DNA of 36,142 nucleotides from JBGPHT01 sp041484525 (GTDB lineage: Bacteria > Acidobacteriota > Terriglobia > Bryobacterales > Bryobacteraceae): positions 1-36,142 of the forward strand of contig JBGPHT010000070.1 in the NCBI GenBank assembly GCA_041484525.1, read 5' to 3'. Positions 31,490-36,142 of this stretch are shown one piece after another. How positions within the stretch are numbered: position 1 is the stretch's first letter; each line of letters opens with the position of its first letter. The position numbers and the translations under genes are program-made. Under the pieces are notes generated by a model. The model was given only the letters and a program-made list of their open reading frames with translations. It was not told the origin of the DNA and did no database searches.

Positions 31490-32104
31490 ATGAGATTGCT
31501 GCCACGTGAGGAGAAGTTCTATCACCTGTTTCAGAAACAGGTGGACATCATCTCGGAAGCCTCGAGGCTGCTGCTCGACGGTGTTCGAACCGGCAATGCG
31601 CGGCTGGCCGCAGCCGCCACCGAAATCAACCTGCTCGAGCACAAGGGCGACGAAGTGATCCACGAGATCTTCACGCGCCTCAACCAAACCTTCATCACGC
31701 CGCTCGATCCCGAGGACATCCACAACATCTCCACCAGTCTCGACAACGTCCTCGATGGCATTGAAGACACTGCACACCGCCTGGTTGCCTATCACCTGGA
31801 ATCGGTTCCGCCCACCATGATCGTGCTGGCCGAGCACGTGGCGAGCTGCGCCAAGTCGCTGCGGGCGGCGTTCGTAGCGCTCGAGAAGAATGGTCCGATC
31901 ATGGAGCATTGCATCGAGATCAACCGCCTGGAGAACGAGGCGGACCGGATCGGGCGCAGTGCCGTGGCGGATCTGTTCAACAAGGAGAAAGACCCCATCA
32001 CGCTGTTCAAGCTGAAAGAGGTCTACGATTTCTTCGAAGGCACCGTCGATTGCTGCGAGGATGTGGCGGACGTTCTGCAGAACGTGGTAGTCAAGAACAG
32101 TTGA
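31490..32104 (+). CDS. DUF47 family (PhoU-like) Pit accessory protein
   Basis: A 204-residue all-helical protein of the DUF47/TIGR00153 family, related to PhoU. Segments FQKQVDIISEASRLLLDGV, LEHKGDEVIHEIFTRLNQTF, EDIHNISTSLDNVLDGIEDT and VYDFFEGTVDCCEDVADVLQ, each with the regular acidic spacing of PhoU metal-binding helices. The family gene almost always sits next to a Pit phosphate transporter and is thought to adjust it. Here the transporter starts three bases later. Confidence 0.92.
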   Translation: MRLLPREEKFYHLFQKQVDIISEASRLLLDGVRTGNARLAAAATEINLLEHKGDEVIHEIFTRLNQTFITPLDPEDIHNISTSLDNVLDGIEDTAHRLVAYHLESVPPTMIVLAEHVASCAKSLRAAFVALEKNGPIMEHCIEINRLENEADRIGRSAVADLFNKEKDPITLFKLKEVYDFFEGTVDCCEDVADVLQNVVVKNS

Positions 32105-32107
32105 GCG

Positions 32108-33139
32108 ATGTCTCTTTACACGCTGGTCATCCTGATCATCGCCATCGCGCTGGTTTTCGATTACATCAATGGATTTCACGATGCCGCGAATTCGATTGCG
32201 ACCGTCGTGGCCACGCGCGTACTGACACCTTTTCAGGCGGTGCTGTGGGCGGCGTTTTTCAATTTCGCGGCGGCCTTTCTGTTCGGCACGGCGGTGGCTA
32301 AGACCTTCGGCCGGGGGTTTGTCCACATCGAACTGGTGACGCCATACGTGCTGATGGCGGGCCTGCTGGGCGCGATTTTCTGGGACCTGATCACATGGTG
32401 GCTGGGACTGCCCACCAGTTCGACTCACGCGCTGATCGGCGGATATGCGGGCGCGACCATGGCGCGCATCGGCCTCACACGCGGCCTCTCGCACAGCCTG
32501 GAAGCGTTGAACTTCGGTGTCACCGGCGAGTGGCCGCTCACGCTTCTGTTCATCTTCGTGGCTCCGTTGATCGGCATGATTTCGGCGTACTTCCTGATGA
32601 TCCTGGTGTATTGGCTGTTCCGCCGCTCCAGTCCTTCGAAGATGGACAAGTATTTCCGCAAGCTGCAGCTCATCTCGGCGGCCATGTTCAGCCTGTCGCA
32701 CGGCTCGAACGACGCACAGAAGACCGCCGGCATGATCACCGTCGTGCTCTACACGGCGCACTACATTCAGACGTTCGAGATCCCGACGTGGGTGCTGTTC
32801 GCCGCTTATTCGGCGATCGCCTTAGGAACGTTGAGCGGCGGATGGCGCATCGTGCACACCATGGGCGGCCGGCTGACGCGCCTCAAGCCGCGCAGCGGGT
32901 TCTGCGCGGAGACCGGCGCGGCCATCGCCGTGCTCTCCGCCACAAACATCGGATTGCCGGTTTCGACCACCCACGCCATCGCCGGAGCCATCACCGGCGT
33001 GGGCAGCATCCACCGCATGAAGGCCGTACGCTGGGGAATCGCAACCAACATCGTGTGGGCATGGGTGCTGACGATCCCAGCAGCGGCGGCGATCGCATGG
33101 CTGGCATTCGTGGCGATGCATTTCACGTTCGGCGTGTAG
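32108..33139 (+). CDS. pit: PiT family inorganic phosphate transporter
   Basis: A 343-residue inner membrane protein of about ten helices that imports phosphate with a cation. The two inverted PiT signatures are present: FDYINGFHDAANSIATVVAT near residue 20 and LSHGSNDAQKTAGMITVVL near residue 200. THALIGGYAGA and TTHAIAGAITGVG add to the fold repeats. WLGLPTSSTHALIGG and GLPVSTTHAIAG are the matching pore elements of the two halves. Length suits the low-affinity Pit subgroup. It is preceded by the DUF47 gene. Confidence 0.95.
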   Translation: MSLYTLVILIIAIALVFDYINGFHDAANSIATVVATRVLTPFQAVLWAAFFNFAAAFLFGTAVAKTFGRGFVHIELVTPYVLMAGLLGAIFWDLITWWLGLPTSSTHALIGGYAGATMARIGLTRGLSHSLEALNFGVTGEWPLTLLFIFVAPLIGMISAYFLMILVYWLFRRSSPSKMDKYFRKLQLISAAMFSLSHGSNDAQKTAGMITVVLYTAHYIQTFEIPTWVLFAAYSAIALGTLSGGWRIVHTMGGRLTRLKPRSGFCAETGAAIAVLSATNIGLPVSTTHAIAGAITGVGSIHRMKAVRWGIATNIVWAWVLTIPAAAAIAWLAFVAMHFTFGV

Positions 33140-33147
33140 GAGGGGCC

Positions 33148-34499
33148 GTGAGAAGGCTGTTCCTGGTGGCGGCTCTGTTGAGTGCGGCCGTCTGAAATGC
33201 GTCCGCCCAGGAGATTCAGGGCGCGTGGAGCGGCACCCTAGACGCCGGGCCGAGCAAGGTGCGCCTAGTGTTCAAAATCAAGCAGGCCGAAGGCGGGCTC
33301 ACCGGCACCATGGACAGCCCCGATCAGGGAGTCACGGGCCTCGCGGCCGCTGTGTCGCGCGACGGCTCGAACCTGACCATCGAACTGAAGAAGGCGGGCA
33401 TCCGCTTCGACGGCAAGATCGCCGAAAACGGCCAAAGTATTCCTGGAACATTTCAGCAGGGTGGCGTTTCGCTGGCTCTAGTCCTGCGGCAGACTGTGGA
33501 GACGCCCGCCTTACGCCGGCCGCAGAATCCGGTGAAGCCGTATCCGTACCGCGAAGAAGAGGCGAGCTATCCGAACGCCGCGGCGGCATCCAACTCGCGG
33601 CCACGCTGACCGTTCCGCCGGGGAAAGGGCCGTTCCCGGCGGTGCTGCCGATCACGGGGTCGGGGCCGCAGGATCGCGACGAGACCCTGATGGGCCACAA
33701 GCCGTTTCTGGTGCTGGCGGATTACCTGACGCGCAAAGGCATCGCGGTGCTGCGCGCGGATGACCGCGGGGCCGGAAAATCCGGCGGGGATTTCGCGGCC
33801 GCTACCACCGCCGACTTCGCCACCGACGCCGAGGCCGGCGCCCTGTACCTGAAGACGCGCCCCGAAGTGGACTCCAAAAAGATCGGCCTGATCGGACACA
33901 GTGAAGGTGGGGCAATTGCTCCGCTGGTGGCGTCGCGGCGGCCCGAGATCGCATTCATCGTGATGCTGGCGGGTCCGGGCGTGCCGGGGAACGAGGTCAT
34001 CATCTCGCAGACCGCGCTGCTGGCGAAAGCTTCCGGCGCGAGCGATGCGGCCTCCCGCGCGACGGCTGCGAAAGAGCGCGACATCCTGGCGATCATGCTG
34101 CGGGAGAAGGACAACGCCATCGCAGGGAAATTGCTTCGCGAGCAACTGGCCGGCACGCCCGAATTGCAGATGGCCCTGCAGATCCGTGTGTTGACGTCCG
34201 CGTGGTACCGCTATTTCCTGGCATACGATCCGCCGCCGGCGATCGAGAAAACGAAGTGTCCGGTGCTGGCTCTCAACGGCGACAAAGACACGCAGGTGGA
34301 TTCGAAGCTGAATCTTCCCGCCGTCGGCAAAGCTCTCGAGTCGGGTGGCAACAAGACTTTCGAACTGGTGCAACTCCCCGGTTTGAACCATCTTTTCCAG
34401 CACGCCCAAACGGGCGCCGTCTCGGAGTACGGATCGATCGAAGAGACGATGTCCCCCGCGGTGCTCGAAAAAGTAGCCTCCTGGATTCTGCAGCGCTGA
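33148..34499 (+). pseudogene. Secreted alpha/beta hydrolase, broken by a nonsense codon and a frameshift
   Basis: GTG 33148 opens a signal peptide (RRLFLVAALLSAAV) interrupted by TGA at 33193-33195. The same frame then reads NASAQEIQGAWSGTLDAGPS and a beta-sandwich N-domain with LTGTMDSPDQGV and GKIAENGQSIPGTFQQGG. It ends in a false tail at 33609. Near 33577-33585 the frame must change, because GGIQLAATLTVPPGKGPFPA continues in the next frame, then PITGSGPQDRDETLMGHKPF, RADDRGAGKSGGDF, IGHSEGGAIAP (the nucleophile Ser) and LPGLNHLFQH (the His), to a stop at 34499. Repaired it would be a 450-residue esterase/peptidase-like hydrolase with an N-terminal domain, common in Acidobacteria and Bacteroidetes. 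Confidence 0.75.
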
Positions 34500-34533
34500 C
34501 CAATCTCGAGTCTCCAGAAGGCTGGCGGCCTCT

Positions 34534-34541
34534 GATAGAAT
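34534..34541 (+). promoter_or_regulatory. Extended -10 element upstream of the aldolase gene
   Basis: TGATAGAAT, here with TG at 34533-34534 and TAGAAT at 34536-34541, is an extended -10. The -35 region 17 bases upstream is poor. It would give a leader of about 60 bases before ATG 34610. Confidence 0.3.
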
Positions 34542-34609
34542 CTGGATCACCGCGCTACCCTCGATCTCCGAGCCGAGCGCGTGAGAGGTCGAACGAGAAG
34601 GAGAGTCGA

Positions 34610-35680
34610 ATGAATCGCTGGTTACTGAATGTTGCCCTGTTCGCGTCTTTGGCGATCGTCACAGGCCTGGCGCAGACCCCGCCGCCTGCACAAGCGCCGA
34701 GGCCGAATGCCGACCCCTACGCCAACAACCCGGACGCCGGTAAGCTCAGGTTCCCCCTGGCAGCGCCCGCCGGCAAGGATAGCGGTGCGATGAAAACGGC
34801 GCCGCCCGGCGCGGCGAATGTCGGGCCTTTTGATGCCTCCACGTGGAAGTATGGACCCAATTTCAACGCGCCTGCGGATTCGAAGATCTGGAATCCGGTG
34901 AAGCTCAAAATGATGCAGGGCGGCAAAGTGACCGGGGGTACCTTCTTCAGTTCCACGGATCCGGAAACGTATTGTGCGATGGCGAATGCCGGCTACGATT
35001 TCATCTGGACGGAAATGCAGCACAACTCCCGCGACTGGGAGCACGTGGCTCGCATGTGGCGCGCTTGTCCGCACGCCAAGGCCGTTCCGGGTGTTCGCGT
35101 CGCGTACGCCGATGAACGGGAGATTCAGCATGCGACCGATGCGGGCGCGCTGGTGATTGTGGTGCCGACCGTGGACACTGTAGAGGAAGCAAAAGCGGCG
35201 CGGGACTGGACTTATTTCCCTCCTCTCGGGAAGCGTAGCAACGGCGGCGGCCAGGCGTTTGACGCGGCGGTGTGGGGCGGCGTCCCTGGCGGTTATCGCG
35301 CGACGATCAATGACAACATCGTGCTGATTCTCATGATTGAGACGCTGGAAGGCATTAAGAACGCCTATGAGATCGCCAAGGTTCCGGGTGTGACCGCGGT
35401 TTTCGCGGCCAGCGGCGATCTGGGGAATTTCTCGGGATACGCGCAGGGCTCGCCGGACTATGAGCGCTTGATCAATGTGGTACATGATGCGACGCTGGAG
35501 GCGGGTAAGCGGCTGTGCGGTCCGTTGTCATGGCGCGATCGTCCCGATTTCACGTGCTTCCAGGCAGGTAGTGAGACGGCGGCGATCGCGCGCGGCGTTG
35601 CCGCCGAGCTCGGGCCGCTAGCCAATACTCAGGCGAAAGTCGAAGTAGGTCCGCTCGCGCCGCCGCCGGCTAAGCGCTGA
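34610..35680 (+). CDS. Secreted HpcH/HpaI-family aldolase-like protein
   Basis: A 356-residue protein. ATG 34610 follows AAGGAG with six bases between. A signal peptide (MNRWLLNVALFASLAIVTGL) and a Pro-rich spacer precede a TIM-barrel domain of the HpcH/HpaI type. Landmarks are YDFIWTEMQHNSRDWEHVAR (the metal/pyruvate region), PGVRVAYADEREIQHATDAG, ALVIVVPTVDTVEEAKA, GYRATINDNIVLILMIETLE and VFAASGDLGNFSGYAQGS. Cytoplasmic relatives cleave hydroxy-keto acids; export of such an enzyme is unusual and repeated in Acidobacteria. The late VAAELG-type end is rich in Pro. It is convergent with the repeat-protein remnant after three bases. Confidence 0.85.
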   Translation: MNRWLLNVALFASLAIVTGLAQTPPPAQAPRPNADPYANNPDAGKLRFPLAAPAGKDSGAMKTAPPGAANVGPFDASTWKYGPNFNAPADSKIWNPVKLKMMQGGKVTGGTFFSSTDPETYCAMANAGYDFIWTEMQHNSRDWEHVARMWRACPHAKAVPGVRVAYADEREIQHATDAGALVIVVPTVDTVEEAKAARDWTYFPPLGKRSNGGGQAFDAAVWGGVPGGYRATINDNIVLILMIETLEGIKNAYEIAKVPGVTAVFAASGDLGNFSGYAQGSPDYERLINVVHDATLEAGKRLCGPLSWRDRPDFTCFQAGSETAAIARGVAAELGPLANTQAKVEVGPLAPPPAKR

Positions 35681-35683
35681 CGG

Positions 35684-35963
35684 TCAACGGACCGGACCAC
35701 CTACCGCGATCGCCCGCGTCTTCGGATTGTTGTCAAGGCGCTGCCAGCCGGGACAGGAGTCACCGGTGCAGGGCGTGCCTGTCGAGAGCCAGATCCAACC
35801 ATCGTTGTGTAACTGGTAGAGGCCGCTCCCGGAGGCGGAGATCGCCTTCGTCTTCGGGTTATCGTCGAGGCGCTGCCAGCCGGGACAGGACTCGCCGGTG
35901 CAGGGCGTACCGGTGTAGCGCCAGATCCAGCCGTTCTTATGTAGAGCTTGTCCCTTATTTTCG
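35684..35963 (-). pseudogene. Remnant of a tandem-repeat (tectonin/propeller-like) protein
   Basis: The minus-strand frame ending at 35684 has two near-identical units of 44 residues: LHKNGWIWRYTGTPCTGESC then PGWQRLDDNPKTKAISASG, and the same with LHNDGWIWLSTGTPCTGDSC. Each unit has a Trp-x-Trp core, two Cys and a PGWQRLD-NP motif, typical of beta-propeller repeats in secreted sugar-binding proteins. Upstream of the first unit the expected KLYQ lead-in (DKLY) is present only in another frame, next to position 35941, so a short deletion has shifted the frame. No start or signal peptide follows. The rest of the protein is missing, so this is a 3' fragment. Confidence 0.6.
35719..35940 (-). repeat. 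132-bp tandem coding repeat
   Basis: Bases from 35719 and from 35851 repeat with an offset of exactly 132 (44 codons). The shared core GAGGCGCTGCCAGCCGGGAC-type stretch (one base differs in the first copy) encodes the PGWQRLD motif. The second, upstream copy is cut off near 35940, where the frameshift lies. Confidence 0.75.
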
Positions 35964-36025
35964 TAGACACAGGCCCGTCGAAACAGCGGTCTCTTCCGAC
36001 CCAAAACATAAATAGACGATTTTGT

Positions 36026-36054
36026 TTGACTATGGGAAAGAAGGCATTTATAAT
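36026..36054 (+). promoter_or_regulatory. Strong sigma-70 promoter, leaderless arrangement
   Basis: TTGACT (36026-36031), 17 bases, then TATAAT (36049-36054), almost full consensus. The ATG at 36060 lies where transcription should begin, so the message would have no 5' leader. There is no ribosome binding site between the -10 and the ATG, which supports that reading. Confidence 0.75.
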
Positions 36055-36059
36055 TCGGA

Positions 36060-36142
36060 ATGCCCACCCAGCCGGACTTTTCCCTACTGCCGACACTAGT
36101 TCCGGAGCAAGAAGTTCTGTCCAGCTATGTATCGACGGTCCT
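36060..36142 (+). CDS. Hypothetical protein, N-terminal fragment (runs off the window)
   Basis: The open frame from ATG 36060 continues to the window end with 27 codons: MPTQPDFSLLPTLVPEQEV, then LSSYVSTVL. It is too short to assign. The codon choice and hydrophobic spacing look genuine, and a strong promoter sits six bases before the ATG. There is no signal peptide in the visible part. Confidence 0.5.
   Translation, partial: MPTQPDFSLLPTLVPEQEVLSSYVSTV

Noticed and set aside
30731..32761. A 676-codon minus-strand frame across ttcA, DUF47 and pit
   Set aside because: It crosses three recognised genes on the other strand and has shadow composition (repeated His, Arg, Gln).

Overview
The window reads as a high-GC, Gram-negative chromosome, most likely Acidobacteriota and possibly Solibacteraceae/Bryobacteraceae-like. 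The clues are a PEP-CTERM protein, many small secreted beta-rich proteins, a secreted HpcH/HpaI-type aldolase, a membrane-type PQQ dehydrogenase without its usual membrane domain, a BamD-like lipoprotein and a UxaC. The taxonomy is inferred from gene content only. I see no rRNA, tRNA, CRISPR array, transposase or integrase.

Layout. Bases 1-1960 are a small accessory patch. It has short hypothetical ORFs, a DUF6941-like gene with a frameshift, a toxin-like/zinc-ribbon pair in translational overlap (toxin-like gene frameshifted), and a C-terminal gene remnant. Bases 1959-5834 hold a secreted concanavalin-like protein, a hybrid histidine kinase cut by one in-frame amber codon, and a secreted YCII protein. 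Bases 5923-11198 hold uxaC, an Flp-like pilin, a hypothetical protein, a YkgJ-family gene damaged by a 74-bp duplication, an RMD1/DUF155 membrane protein and a secreted metallophosphoesterase. Bases 11295-14680 (minus strand) form a cell-wall operon: lytic transglycosylase, AMIN/amidase, class I glutamine amidotransferase and two small proteins. Divergent from it, 14783-19188 carries mobA, a MlaF-like ATPase, a Clp_N-DinB fusion, a radical SAM protein and a DJ-1/PfpI protein.

Bases 19193-21376 (minus) hold a cNMP-binding/DUF1003 protein, a small secreted protein and a PEP-CTERM protein with a near-consensus promoter. Bases 22057-30042 (minus) are a long, tightly packed run: rsmB, rpe, bamD-HhH, a response regulator, yajQ, an alpha/beta hydrolase, tdk, hicB, a decayed hicA, then a PQQ dehydrogenase. 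Bases 30346-33139 (plus) carry a small membrane protein, ttcA, and a DUF47-pit phosphate uptake pair. The end holds a secreted alpha/beta hydrolase broken twice, a secreted aldolase, a decayed tandem-repeat protein, and a strong promoter placed for leaderless expression of a gene that runs off the window.

The most striking overall feature is the number of otherwise convincing genes broken by single lesions: DUF6941, the toxin-like gene, the kinase, YkgJ, the hydrolase, hicA and the repeat protein. Each can be repaired by reading a homologous-looking continuation in another frame or past one stop. This is either real gene decay or consensus error in the assembly, and the two must be separated before any biology is claimed.
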